A DNA stretch of 64,000 nt from Candidatus Obscuribacter phosphatis. Its GTDB lineage: Bacteria; Cyanobacteriota; Vampirovibrionia; Obscuribacterales; Obscuribacteraceae. The notes beneath the pieces are model-generated. The model did no database searches, was not told the origin of the DNA, and saw only the letters and a list, made by a program, of their open reading frames with translations. This document shows positions 18,301 to 26,857 of this stretch, piece after piece (the first letter of the stretch is position 1; each line of letters opens with the position of its first letter). A program made the position numbers and the translations under genes. Location of the stretch: NCBI GenBank assembly GCA_001899315.1, contig MOYA01000001.1, forward strand, positions 3,025,556 through 3,089,555. Direction: 5' to 3'.

Positions 18301-19341
18301 ATGAGAAAAGAGCCTAAAATGCAAAGCAGCACTGAACCTAAGGAAAGCCGATCTTTCTCTGCCTTTGCATCTGCATCTCTGCTTATTACTTCGGCAATCT
18401 TGGCTCTCTTCTCACCAATAATCAGACCGCCTGTCGTCAGCGCTCAAACGCCACCAATGGTGGTGTACCGTTTTCCGGTCGACAACAGTGTGGGAGAAAT
18501 ATATCGCATCACAATCGAAGAAAAGCCCCAGTACCAAAATTTAGGACAAAAGCTATTTTGTCGCGCCATGGGTAATGTTGGACTGCGCAAAGATTGGACG
18601 ATAAATTTGCGCTATAACCCAACCATCGTCAAATACCCAGACAGCATAAACAAGATTCCAACCGAGCAAGTAATCGCCATGGGCTTTGACTACGCCGGTA
18701 TTGGAGACTCTTTTGTAGACTCTATTGCCCGCTTCAAAAACATCTATGAACTAGACATCAGCAATAGCGAAGTCAGCGATAAAGGGCTGGAGAAATTGCT
18801 GACACTTAGCAAGCTGAGGAAGCTAGATGCCGGTCATGCAGCCATATCTGGTTCTGGCATAAAAGCCCTAGCCAAATTACCCCATCTGAAAGAGATCTCT
18901 TTTCGCTTTAATGATCTGCAAGTGGAGAACCTAAAAGACCTAAAGAATCTACCCTCGCTTACCCATCTAGACCTGATGAAATGCCATTTGCGAGACCAAG
19001 ATATAGCCGCCCTAGCCGGTTGCAAAAAGCTTGAGTATCTAAACCTACAAGAAAATCACCTGCTGTCAGATAAATGCATCCCGCACTTACTTAAGCTAAA
19101 AGGGTTGAAGGGGCTGGATTTACGAATTACAGCGCTCACCTATAATGGCTTGAAACAGCTCAAAGTTATGAAACTGCAATCACTTGCTATAGACCGCAGA
19201 TCGGTCAGCGAAGAAGAAGAAAAGTTGCTTAAGGCCGCTCTCGCCCCTACCAAAATCATCATAAAGAACAAAATGAAAAACAAACTGCGCATCTTTGAAG
19301 ATGTGACTGGAGAGAAGTTCACACTGCCAATAGGCAAATAA
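18301..19341 (+). CDS. Exported leucine-rich-repeat protein
   Basis: The 346-residue protein has an N-terminal hydrophobic segment (about 23-45) ending near VSAQ, which looks like a long signal peptide or anchor. Leucine-rich repeats lie at about residues 135-300, with units such as LSKLRKLDAGHAAISGSGIK and CKKLEYLNLQENHLLSDKCI, roughly 23-25 residues each. LRR solenoids bind proteins. The partner is unknown. It follows the histidine kinase by 42 bp on the same strand, so the two may be co-expressed. A possible role as the kinase's envelope sensor partner is speculation. Confidence 0.78.
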   Translation: MRKEPKMQSSTEPKESRSFSAFASASLLITSAILALFSPIIRPPVVSAQTPPMVVYRFPVDNSVGEIYRITIEEKPQYQNLGQKLFCRAMGNVGLRKDWTINLRYNPTIVKYPDSINKIPTEQVIAMGFDYAGIGDSFVDSIARFKNIYELDISNSEVSDKGLEKLLTLSKLRKLDAGHAAISGSGIKALAKLPHLKEISFRFNDLQVENLKDLKNLPSLTHLDLMKCHLRDQDIAALAGCKKLEYLNLQENHLLSDKCIPHLLKLKGLKGLDLRITALTYNGLKQLKVMKLQSLAIDRRSVSEEEEKLLKAALAPTKIIIKNKMKNKLRIFEDVTGEKFTLPIGK

Positions 19342-19424
19342 TCGACTAATCCAAAGCGCTATCTCATCAATAGCTATCTCGCAAAGAGTTACCCCAAGCC
19401 AGAGACCAATACAGAGACAACTTT

Positions 19425-19922
19425 ATGAATCCAAAAAACTTACTTATATTGATCGTCATTATTGCCGCTCTTTTTGCTGCATCGAAATATTTCAATCCAG
19501 TGCATTCCACCGAAGCCTTCATAGACTTAGCCCAAGTCTGCCAAAACAAACCGGAAGCCAGTGAAGCACCAAGAGATCCGGAAGCGGTCAAGATGGACGC
19601 ATCCTTGCCGGGCGGCAATGCCGTCTCAGCTATTCCTACCACCGTGCCCGATGAAAGACCGCCGACCGAACTACCGATACACCGCATGACCGTGAAAAAA
19701 GGTGATGCCATCAATGTTCAAATAGAACAGCGCGACCTGCCGCTTTACACTTGCTATATCAAAAATGCCCTGCTCAAACGCGATCAAGAAGCGAAGACAC
19801 TGATCAGGCTAAAGGCTGAAAGCACAGGCAAAGATTATGTCTATTTCTATTGCCACAATGGCATCGGTGGAAAAAGAGAAGAATATCCACAATGCTTAGT
19901 GATTGTGGATATTCAACCTTGA
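19425..19922 (+). CDS. Membrane-anchored hypothetical protein
   Basis: The 165-residue protein has one N-terminal transmembrane segment (about 5-22), a Pro/Ala/Glu-rich linker and a C-terminal region (about 90-165) with two Cys (YTCYI and YFYCHN) that could form a disulfide outside the cytoplasm. The family is not recognised. It is convergent with nuoK, ending 22 bp from the nuoK stop. Confidence 0.6.
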   Translation: MNPKNLLILIVIIAALFAASKYFNPVHSTEAFIDLAQVCQNKPEASEAPRDPEAVKMDASLPGGNAVSAIPTTVPDERPPTELPIHRMTVKKGDAINVQIEQRDLPLYTCYIKNALLKRDQEAKTLIRLKAESTGKDYVYFYCHNGIGGKREEYPQCLVIVDIQP

Positions 19923-19944
19923 GCTTCAATTGTCTTTTCGACCG

Positions 19945-20520
19945 CTACCACTTCAAGATATTGAACTTGTCCATATCTACTGTAGAAGTATTGCGATAGA
20001 GCGAAAGCACGATGGCTAAGCCGACTGCTGCTTCGGCGGCGGCCACGGTCAAGATAAAGATGGCAAACAACTGCCCCTTGAGCTGGGTGGGGTCGACATA
20101 GCGAGAGAAAGCAATCAAATTGATGTTGACTGCATTGAGCATAAGTTCGATTGACATCAAGACTCTAACGGCGTTGCGCGACTTGCACATACCATAGACA
20201 CCCATGGCGAACAAAACCGCTGCCAACACTAAGTATTTGACTAGAGGCGCTTGATAAAAGGTAAGCATGACGAAAGCCGACAAAATTGTGGTGGCCACGA
20301 TAACAGGCTTGTTGCCGCCCACAGAGCGAAAAGCCCAGCCCAAGCCGGCTAGCATAAAGGAAAACCAAACATCATAGTGATTGGTGATCACTCTTTCGAC
20401 GCCAAGACCGGTAAAGGTACCGACAACAGCCGCACATATAGCGACATAGACAACGGCTAGGTTGGCCGAAAAACTTTCACGTTCGCGTTTAGCAACGCCG
20501 GCAGTGTTTTGTGCGTTCAT
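19945..20520 (-). CDS. nuoK: NADH-quinone oxidoreductase subunit K with N-terminal membrane extension
   Basis: NuoK is a membrane subunit of complex I in the proton-pumping arm. The C-terminal 100 residues are the standard NuoK: three helices with MSIELMLNAVNINLIAFSRY carrying the conserved membrane Glu, and AAAEAAVGLAIVLSLYR with the second one. The protein is 191 residues, about twice the usual 100. The first 90 residues add about two or three further membrane helices. The start is well supported: ATG at 20520 is 2 nt after the nuoJ stop and is preceded by GAGG, so nuoJ and nuoK are coupled. Last gene of the operon; nuoL, nuoM and nuoN do not follow. Confidence 0.9.
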   Translation of the reverse strand: MNAQNTAGVAKRERESFSANLAVVYVAICAAVVGTFTGLGVERVITNHYDVWFSFMLAGLGWAFRSVGGNKPVIVATTILSAFVMLTFYQAPLVKYLVLAAVLFAMGVYGMCKSRNAVRVLMSIELMLNAVNINLIAFSRYVDPTQLKGQLFAIFILTVAAAEAAVGLAIVLSLYRNTSTVDMDKFNILKW

Positions 20521-20522
20521 TA

Positions 20523-21149
20523 TTACCTCGAAAGCGCCAAGTTTTCCTCGGCTTTTTGTTCTTCAGTGGAAGTAACTTCAGTGGACTCGGGCTTCTCGTT
20601 CTTAGCCATCATGATGGCGCCCATCAAGGCGGCGAGCAAGAGCACAGAAGCAAACTCAAAAGGAATAGCGTAAGAAGTGGTGAGCTGCTCGCCCAAAACT
20701 CTCACGGCATTATCAGGTAGAGCCTCGGTCGAGACCGGCCAGCGCTTCTCGCCGGTAAGAGCGGCAAAGATAGTGGCAAAGATAAAGACTGAAACCCAGA
20801 GAGGAAAACCTTGCTTGACATTCTGCCAAATCTGAGCAGGCAGAGGCAAATTATCCGAACTGCCGGGAGCGGCTTCCACTTCGGAGCGCGGATTGGTCAA
20901 CATGAGGGCGATAACAATAACCAGTGTGATAGCCACTGCATAGATCATGATCTGAGCCAGGGCTAGAAACTGTGCCGACAACAAGAGAAAGAGACCGGCG
21001 ATGGTTCCGAATACTCCGATGAGAATAAAACCGCTTCGAATGACGACGCGGTCCACTAGAACCCCTACCGCCAAGCAAATAGCCAGCGAGGCAAAGATGT
21101 AGAAGAGCCAGGTCTCTACTGCCGGAGCTGCCAACAAAGTTGCAAGCAT
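20523..21149 (-). CDS. nuoJ: NADH-quinone oxidoreductase subunit J
   Basis: NuoJ is a membrane subunit of complex I. The 208-residue protein shows five hydrophobic helices. The characteristic third helix region has FLLLSAQFLALAQIMIYAVAI, where the family carries its pi-bulge. The C-terminal tail is hydrophilic and Glu-rich. Order, strand and tight spacing to nuoK and nuoI support the call. The length is slightly above the common 165-200. Confidence 0.9.
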   Translation of the reverse strand: MLATLLAAPAVETWLFYIFASLAICLAVGVLVDRVVIRSGFILIGVFGTIAGLFLLLSAQFLALAQIMIYAVAITLVIVIALMLTNPRSEVEAAPGSSDNLPLPAQIWQNVKQGFPLWVSVFIFATIFAALTGEKRWPVSTEALPDNAVRVLGEQLTTSYAIPFEFASVLLLAALMGAIMMAKNEKPESTEVTSTEEQKAEENLALSR

Positions 21150-21199
21150 TTTTTCTTAGTCCTCTTCTTTCGGTAATCTCGAAACTAATTAGTTTGTAG

Positions 21200-22012
21200 T
21201 TAGTCTTTCTTTTCTTCGGCTGCAGGAGAATCGGCCTTGGGCTCTTCTTTCTTCTCTTCTTTTTTCTCTTCAGCTTTAGGAGCTTCGGCTTTAGGCTCTT
21301 CTTTCTTCTCTTCTTTTTTCTCTTCGGCTTTAGGAGCTTCGGCCTTAGGCTCTTCTTTCTTCTCTTCTTTTTTCTCTTCAGCTTTAGGAGCTTCGGCTTT
21401 GGCAGCAGAGGCACCGGCAGCAGCAGGCGCGGCAGCACTGGCAGCAGCAGGCGCGGCGGCACCGGCAGCAGCAGCCGGTTTGGCAGCAGCGGCAGCACCA
21501 GCAGCAGGGGCAGCTTTGGCTGGCTTGGGCTTGGGAATAGGCATTTCTTTGCGCTCGAAATAGAAAGCCGACTCGTCTTGGCTCAAGGTGAGCTTCTTCA
21601 AGTCATAAATGAGGTCTTCGCGAGCATACTCCGAAAGTTCAAAGTCATTTGTATTGATGATGCAATAAGTAGGACAAACTTCGGTGCAAAGTCCACAAAA
21701 CATACAAAGACCGTGGTCGATCTTGAAGTCAATCAGTTCCAGTTTGCCGGTTTCGGCGCTCTTTGCCGAAGTAATCTCGATGCATTTATCGGGGCAAACA
21801 CGCTCACACTGACGGCAGGAAATGCAAAGATGGTCACCGGTTTCAGGGTTGACTGTGAGAGCCAATCGTCCTCTGAAGTTAGTGGTGATATCAGGCACAA
21901 TCTGGGGATACTCTTTGGTAATAGGCTCCCGGAAGGAGTGACCAAATACTGTAGCCAAGCCGCGTCTGACTTGATTCAGTCCGTGAAAAGCTCTAGCCAA
22001 CAAATTAGCCAT
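21200..22012 (-). CDS. nuoI: NADH-quinone oxidoreductase subunit I with repetitive charged tail
   Basis: NuoI carries two 4Fe-4S clusters (N6a, N6b) that lead electrons towards the quinone site. Both ferredoxin motifs are present: CISCRQCERVCPDKCIEI (about 53-70) and CMFCGLCTEVCPTYCI (about 101-116). A standard NuoI would end near residue 160. Here about 110 more residues follow: an Ala/Pro/Lys stretch, then three 18-residue repeats rich in Lys and Glu. It overlaps the nuoH end by 8 bp. The tail is not part of the known complex I core and its role is unknown. Confidence 0.92.
   Translation of the reverse strand: MANLLARAFHGLNQVRRGLATVFGHSFREPITKEYPQIVPDITTNFRGRLALTVNPETGDHLCISCRQCERVCPDKCIEITSAKSAETGKLELIDFKIDHGLCMFCGLCTEVCPTYCIINTNDFELSEYAREDLIYDLKKLTLSQDESAFYFERKEMPIPKPKPAKAAPAAGAAAAAKPAAAAGAAAPAAASAAAPAAAGASAAKAEAPKAEEKKEEKKEEPKAEAPKAEEKKEEKKEEPKAEAPKAEEKKEEKKEEPKADSPAAEEKKD
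21241..21402 (-). repeat. Three 54-bp tandem repeats in the nuoI tail
   Basis: Units begin at 21241, 21295 and 21349 and differ by only a few bases. Each encodes an 18-residue Lys/Glu/Ala/Pro unit. The period is a multiple of three, so unit gain or loss keeps the frame. Confidence 0.9.
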
Positions 22013-23378
22013 GGCAGTTTACCAACCCCCTTGCGAATACCACAATCACAAAAACAATCAAAGAAAGAGGAATGAGCCGCTTCCAACCGAAGTCCATCAA
22101 CTGGTCTATACGGAAGCGAGGCAAGGTGCCGCGAATCAGAATAGCGAAGAAGACCAGTGAATAAACTTTGAGAATCACCCAAAGAGTAGAGAAAAGTGTC
22201 TCAGGATTGATCAAGTGCAGAGTCTGCACTAAGAAAGAATCTCTCAGGGCTTGCACCAGCTGCGGCACAAGAGGCAGCTTGTCTAGAATCCATACCGGTA
22301 TCGGATTGTCTCCGCCGCCTAAGAACATGACGGTGGCGATGCTTGATACAACGAAAAGGTTGGTGAATTCAGCCAAGAAAAAGATAGCGAATTTGATACC
22401 GCTGTACTCTGTGTTATATCCGCTTACGAGCTCAGATTCTGCTTCAGGCAAATCAAAGGGAATACGGTTGATTTCAGCGCAGGCGCCGGTGAGATAAAGC
22501 CAGAAGCTGATGATAGTGCAGCAGATTAGAGCACCGGTAGCCACGGCTGAAAGAGCCGAAAAAGGATAACTGGCTTGCAGTATGCTGCCCACCGGTTGAC
22601 CACTGATCATCGCTGCCAGATATTTATCGATGCCGCTCAAGGCGCCACCACCCAGCAAGTTCCAGTTTAGAATACCGCCAGCTTGCTGTTCGGTTATCTT
22701 GACCAGGTCTAGGGTACCGGCCAAAACACAGATTGTGATTATGGAGAGCACCAGAGGAATCTCGTAGCTGATCGCTTGGGCGGCACTTCTCAAACCACCG
22801 ACCAGAGAATATTTATTGTTGGAGGACCAACCAGCCATCACCAAGGCCACAACCGGCACAGAAGCAGCAGCGAGGACATAGAAAATACCGGTCGGTAAAT
22901 TCAAAACTTGGAAGAGAGCATGATTATTAGTAACGGCAGCAAGAAGCGGCACGGCTCCAAAAATAGAAGGAGCAAAGAACACTATCGGCGCCAGAGTGAA
23001 CATAACGGCGTCGGCGCCGATGGGAGTGATGTCTTCTTTGAAGAGCAGCTTGACGGCATCGGCAGCGGTTTGCAGATAGCCATCAGGTCCAACGATATTG
23101 GGACCCTTACGCACAGTAAAGAGAGCCAGGGCACGGCGCTCGATCAAAACCATGAACATGGCGTTGATTGGAATAAAGACCAAGATAGAGACGACCGGTG
23201 TGACGAAACGCAGAATCTCGTTGATGAGCATGGCTCTTTCGCCTAGACCGTTCTGCAAAAGCATGGGCAGTAGAATACCGACCGCCCATGTGGCCATCCA
23301 GACAGCAGTAAAGACTATCGTCAGCCAGACCAGACTGAGTAAGGTAAGTTTTCCAATTTCGGCGCCGTTTGAAATCAT
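22005..23378 (-). CDS. nuoH: NADH-quinone oxidoreductase subunit H
   Basis: NuoH links the peripheral arm to the membrane arm and forms much of the quinone chamber. Eight or so membrane helices are visible, with family blocks ERRALALFTVRKGPNIVGPDG, DAVKLLFKEDITP, GGLRSAAQAISYEIPL, EINRIPFDLPEAESELVSGY and EYSGIKFAIFFLAEF. The protein is 457 residues, above the usual 325-400. The excess is in the N-terminal helix and the loops before the last helices. Lies between nuoD and nuoI. Confidence 0.93.
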   Translation of the reverse strand: MISNGAEIGKLTLLSLVWLTIVFTAVWMATWAVGILLPMLLQNGLGERAMLINEILRFVTPVVSILVFIPINAMFMVLIERRALALFTVRKGPNIVGPDGYLQTAADAVKLLFKEDITPIGADAVMFTLAPIVFFAPSIFGAVPLLAAVTNNHALFQVLNLPTGIFYVLAAASVPVVALVMAGWSSNNKYSLVGGLRSAAQAISYEIPLVLSIITICVLAGTLDLVKITEQQAGGILNWNLLGGGALSGIDKYLAAMISGQPVGSILQASYPFSALSAVATGALICCTIISFWLYLTGACAEINRIPFDLPEAESELVSGYNTEYSGIKFAIFFLAEFTNLFVVSSIATVMFLGGGDNPIPVWILDKLPLVPQLVQALRDSFLVQTLHLINPETLFSTLWVILKVYSLVFFAILIRGTLPRFRIDQLMDFGWKRLIPLSLIVFVIVVFARGLVNCHG

Positions 23379-23414
23379 TTTTTTAACTCTCTTATCTCTT
23401 TCAACTTAATTTGG

Positions 23415-24578
23415 TTATCTGTCTACATCGGGAAGAATGACGTCGATTGAGCCGAAGATAGCCATAATATCGGCGATGGGACTGCCAACCAAAAGTTCGG
23501 ACAGCACCGACAAATTACAGAATGAAGGATTGCGCCAGCGGAAGCGGAAAGGTTTCTCGCCACCGGTGGAGGTGACATAGCAACCGATGATGCCCCGAGG
23601 CGATTCGACGGCAGCGAAACCTTCACCGGCTTTTATACGCATACCGGCCATCTGTTTCTTGCCCATGATCTCGCCTGCGGGAATCATGTCGAGACACTGT
23701 TTGATGATCTCGTTCGATTGGCGCATTTCCAAGATACGAGCCATGTATCTATCCCAGGTGTCGCCTTCTTTGTCATAAGTGATGACATCGAACTTGAGTT
23801 CGGGATAAACCGAATATGGCTTAGTTCTTCTCAAATCTAAAGGAATACCTGAGCATCTAATGCAGGGTCCGGTCACACCGTAGTCTTTGGCTACCGACTG
23901 CTTGAGAATACCGACACCCTTTGTACGCTTGAGAAAAATCGGGTTCTCGGTAACGATAGCTTCGTATTCATCAACTCTTTGGGGGAACTCTTCGGTGAAC
24001 TTGCGCACCTTTTGGAACCACTCAGCTTTGGGATCGCGGTGCACGCCACCTATTCTTATATAGTTGAACATCATGCGCTGACCGGAAATCTCTTCGAATA
24101 GGTCAAGCAGCTTTTCTCTTTCTCTGAAAGGATAGAAAGGGAAACCGAACATGGCGCCAAGGTCGATGAGATAGGTACCGAGCCAGAGCAAGTGAGAAGA
24201 GATACGATTCATCTCAGCCACCATGACTCGCAGATACTCGGCGCGAGGCGGCACGGTGATACCATCCAGTTGTTCGCAAGAGCGAGCCATCGCCCATGAT
24301 GTGAACATGCCAGAGAGATAATCGACTCGGTCAATCAAAGCCTGATACTGAAACCAGGTGCGATTCTGACCTTGCCATTCCTGAGCCCTATGCAGGTGAC
24401 CGAGAATAGGCTCGACATGCTTAACCTTTTCACCATCAAGGGTCAAAATCAGTCTCAAGACACCGTGGGTGGCAGGGTGCTGCGGACCCATATTGATGAT
24501 CATTTCATCGGTTCTCAGGTCATCAGTTCTCAGGTCATCAGATCTGAAGTCTTCTGTTTTAACTAGTTCGGTAGCCAT
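23415..24578 (-). CDS. nuoD: NADH-quinone oxidoreductase subunit D
   Basis: NuoD (49 kDa subunit) lines the quinone-reduction site with NuoB. The 387-residue protein has MGPQHPATHGVLRLILTLDG, the DYLSGM segment holding the quinone-site Tyr, REREKLLDLFEEISGQRMM, GPCIRCSGIPLDLRR and the C-terminal PSFCNLSVLSELLVGSPIADI. The usual HRGxE loop reads HRAQE here. An N-terminal extension of about 28 residues contains a tandem DDLRTD sequence. It follows nuoC by 28 bp. Confidence 0.94.
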   Translation of the reverse strand: MATELVKTEDFRSDDLRTDDLRTDEMIINMGPQHPATHGVLRLILTLDGEKVKHVEPILGHLHRAQEWQGQNRTWFQYQALIDRVDYLSGMFTSWAMARSCEQLDGITVPPRAEYLRVMVAEMNRISSHLLWLGTYLIDLGAMFGFPFYPFREREKLLDLFEEISGQRMMFNYIRIGGVHRDPKAEWFQKVRKFTEEFPQRVDEYEAIVTENPIFLKRTKGVGILKQSVAKDYGVTGPCIRCSGIPLDLRRTKPYSVYPELKFDVITYDKEGDTWDRYMARILEMRQSNEIIKQCLDMIPAGEIMGKKQMAGMRIKAGEGFAAVESPRGIIGCYVTSTGGEKPFRFRWRNPSFCNLSVLSELLVGSPIADIMAIFGSIDVILPDVDR

Positions 24579-24606
24579 TTCTTGATCCTATTTCTAAATG
24601 CCTTGC

Positions 24607-25146
24607 TTATCTAAAACTGACTCTGTGCTTGGAGTTGAGATCGTCTGCAGGCTGTTTGTAGTCTCTTCTAAGAGGGTGACCTTCCCAATCCCAAGGATTG
24701 AGAATGCGGCGGGGATAAGGATGACCGGTGAATCTAACCCCGGCTAAATCATAAGTCTCGCGCTCATGCCAGTTAGCAGCCGACCAGAAGTTGGAAATGC
24801 TTGGTACTTCAGGAAGCTTGCCTTCTGGAATGGAAGCTTTAGGAGTCATCACCTTGAGGACCAGCTCGTCGTTGTTGTAGTAGGACCAAAGGTGATAAAC
24901 GGCATCGATAGTGTCGTTATTGTCGACACCAGATACGGTGATGAGCAAATCAAGCTTGGTTTCTTGCGAGCTGCGCAGAAGCTTGAGAGCTTGGTGCAGA
25001 TCATCTGCCGAGATGGTGATCGTTTCTACACCGCAAGAATCAGGCAGTCTGTTGGTGGAGATGCCGTGCTCTTTCAAGAACTGGCCAAATTTACCCGGCT
25101 CTAGCGGAGCTTCAGGTTGGGCTGGCGGTTTTGCTTCAGTACTCAT
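24607..25146 (-). CDS. nuoC: NADH-quinone oxidoreductase subunit C
   Basis: NuoC (30 kDa subunit) is a peripheral-arm scaffold. The 179-residue protein carries SNFWSAANWHERETYDLAGV, FTGHPYPRRILNPWDWEGHPLRRDY and a C-terminal ending typical of the family. Separate from nuoD, as in most non-enteric bacteria. Spaced 16 bp from nuoB. Confidence 0.94.
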   Translation of the reverse strand: MSTEAKPPAQPEAPLEPGKFGQFLKEHGISTNRLPDSCGVETITISADDLHQALKLLRSSQETKLDLLITVSGVDNNDTIDAVYHLWSYYNNDELVLKVMTPKASIPEGKLPEVPSISNFWSAANWHERETYDLAGVRFTGHPYPRRILNPWDWEGHPLRRDYKQPADDLNSKHRVSFR

Positions 25147-25162
25147 TTTCTTTTAGTAGACC

Positions 25163-25843
25163 CTATGCTTGTTTCTTTTCAGTAACTTCGTCGGTGAACT
25201 CTTTAGCCTCAGCCACCAGGTCGTCGACCAAGCGTCCGGTATCGTAGTCGACATAGCGAACGGCGCGCTGATTGTAAGTACGCTTCTTGCGCTCATGGTA
25301 GTTTTCGGTTCTGATTTTCTGTTGCAACTTGAGCAGGGCGTCGAGAATAGCTTCTGGACGAGGCGGGCAGCCGGGCAGATAAACATCGACGGGGATGATG
25401 CGGTCCACACCTTGCACGACTGAATAGCTGTCATTGAACATGCCACCAGTGATGGTGCAAGCCCCCATGGCGATGACATACTTGGGTTCGGGCATTTGCT
25501 CATACAGAGTAATGAGAGCGGGAGCCATTTTACGAGTGATCGTGCCGGCAGTGAGAATCATGTCGGCTTGGCGCGGAGTGGCTCTAAAAACTTCAGAACC
25601 GAAGCGAGATATATCGAAGGCCGACATACCGACGCACATCATTTCGATGGCACAGCACGATGTTCCGAATGTCAGAGGCCAGACCGAATTAGAGCGGGCG
25701 GCATTGGCTATGGGTGTAATAACCGGGCTGAGAAGCTCACCCAGAGTGTCGATCGCATGATCGAGCGAGGTGAGAGTGACAGTGTCGCGCAGCTCTTCTG
25801 GAACCTGCGGACTGCCTGTTTGAATTAGTTTGCCTTCACTCAT
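25163..25843 (-). CDS. nuoB: NADH-quinone oxidoreductase subunit B
   Basis: NuoB holds the N2 4Fe-4S cluster that reduces quinone. The ligand cysteines are visible: the tandem pair in [12 protein letters not shown], a third in [10 protein letters not shown] and the fourth in [16 protein letters not shown]. The 226-residue protein is longer than the usual 160-190 because of extensions at both ends; the C-terminal one is charged. Second gene of the operon. Confidence 0.95.
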   Translation of the reverse strand: MSEGKLIQTGSPQVPEELRDTVTLTSLDHAIDTLGELLSPVITPIANAARSNSVWPLTFGTSCCAIEMMCVGMSAFDISRFGSEVFRATPRQADMILTAGTITRKMAPALITLYEQMPEPKYVIAMGACTITGGMFNDSYSVVQGVDRIIPVDVYLPGCPPRPEAILDALLKLQQKIRTENYHERKKRTYNQRAVRYVDYDTGRLVDDLVAEAKEFTDEVTEKKQA

Positions 25844-25914
25844 TTCCCTATCCTATTTTTATCTGGAAATTTGGTTTTGTTCTGAAAATCTGGTGAAACT
25901 CTACGAAACCTTGC

Positions 25915-26370
25915 TTATTGCTCCCACTCTAGGGCGCCTTTCTTCCAGGCATAAGCCAAACCGGTGGTAAGGATGACTAGGAAGATACCGATTTCGATTG
26001 GTCCAATCATTTTTAGACTGAGCAAAGTGCCAGAGTTGGCGGTGCTTATCACACTGTTGAAATTTTCACCCAGGAGAATGCGAGGAATATTGTCGGTGGC
26101 GAGGAGCCACGGAATAATGAATATCACCTCGATATCGAAGAGTATAAAGAGCAGGGCGTACAGGTAATAACGAATATCAAACTGCACCAGGGCTTCCTGG
26201 AACGGTTTCATACCGCATTCATAGGGTTGGTTCTTGATGGTGTTCGGCCTGTGATAGCCGAGAGCCAACTGCAAGACCCAGGCAAGCAAAATCATGCCCA
26301 GGGCAGGCAGGGCAAAGCCCACCACCACGAAGAGAATAATTTGGATTATCTGCAGCGCACTTTGATCCAT
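25915..26370 (-). CDS. nuoA: NADH-quinone oxidoreductase subunit A
   Basis: NuoA is a three-helix membrane subunit at the junction of the two arms. The 151-residue protein shows helices at about 10-30, 85-108 and 120-140, and the diagnostic PYECGMKPFQEALVQFDIRYYLYALLF block, split across the loop. First gene of the nuo operon, with a long upstream region. Confidence 0.94.
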   Translation of the reverse strand: MDQSALQIIQIILFVVVGFALPALGMILLAWVLQLALGYHRPNTIKNQPYECGMKPFQEALVQFDIRYYLYALLFILFDIEVIFIIPWLLATDNIPRILLGENFNSVISTANSGTLLSLKMIGPIEIGIFLVILTTGLAYAWKKGALEWEQ

Positions 26371-26857
26371 AGTGATCAGAGCCTTCCTCTTATGTTGACC
26401 CTCTCAAGAGTTTCAACCCGAAGCGGCTCATTTAGGTGCTTGGCGGAACGTTCTCAAGAAGACAGTTCCGATTCGATACTAAATTTACGGCTTCCTGGCT
26501 GCCACTAATCAAGAGGCTAACTATTTTATTTCGCCTTAAAGCATACCAGGCTAAAGACTAGCTGGCATGTCACCCAGATTATAGCCAAGTAAGCACAGTT
26601 ACCCACCGGTTGTAATCAGGATTATGGAAAATGCCTTAATTGCCCGACATGCGACAAAAAATAAAAGTCGAATCTATAGATACACGACAAGAAATGTCGT
26701 TAACTTAAGGTGAAGCAACCTCTTGATAAGCGAGCCCCTCTGTTTTAGAGTTGAAACAACCAAGTAACTAAGCCAATCTAAGGCGCTTTTGAGGAAACAA
26801 TGGTTAACAAAGCCGGACCTCACACCTTACCTCTTGTAGTCTCGGTAATAGGAAGAC
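26371..26857. other. Divergent intergenic region between nuoA and rnc
   Basis: Nearly 490 bp without a convincing gene. It should hold the nuo promoter on the minus strand and the rnc promoter on the plus strand. A perfect -10 hexamer (TATAAT, minus strand, 26578-26583) lies about 200 bp upstream of nuoA but lacks a good -35. A 6-bp hairpin (ACGACA/TGTCGT, 26684-26700) is seen on the rnc side. No riboswitch was recognised. Confidence 0.45.

Noticed and set aside
21237-21563. Ser/Phe/Ala-rich plus-strand frame
   Set aside because: Antisense of the Lys/Glu repeats of NuoI; the repeat period explains the open frame.
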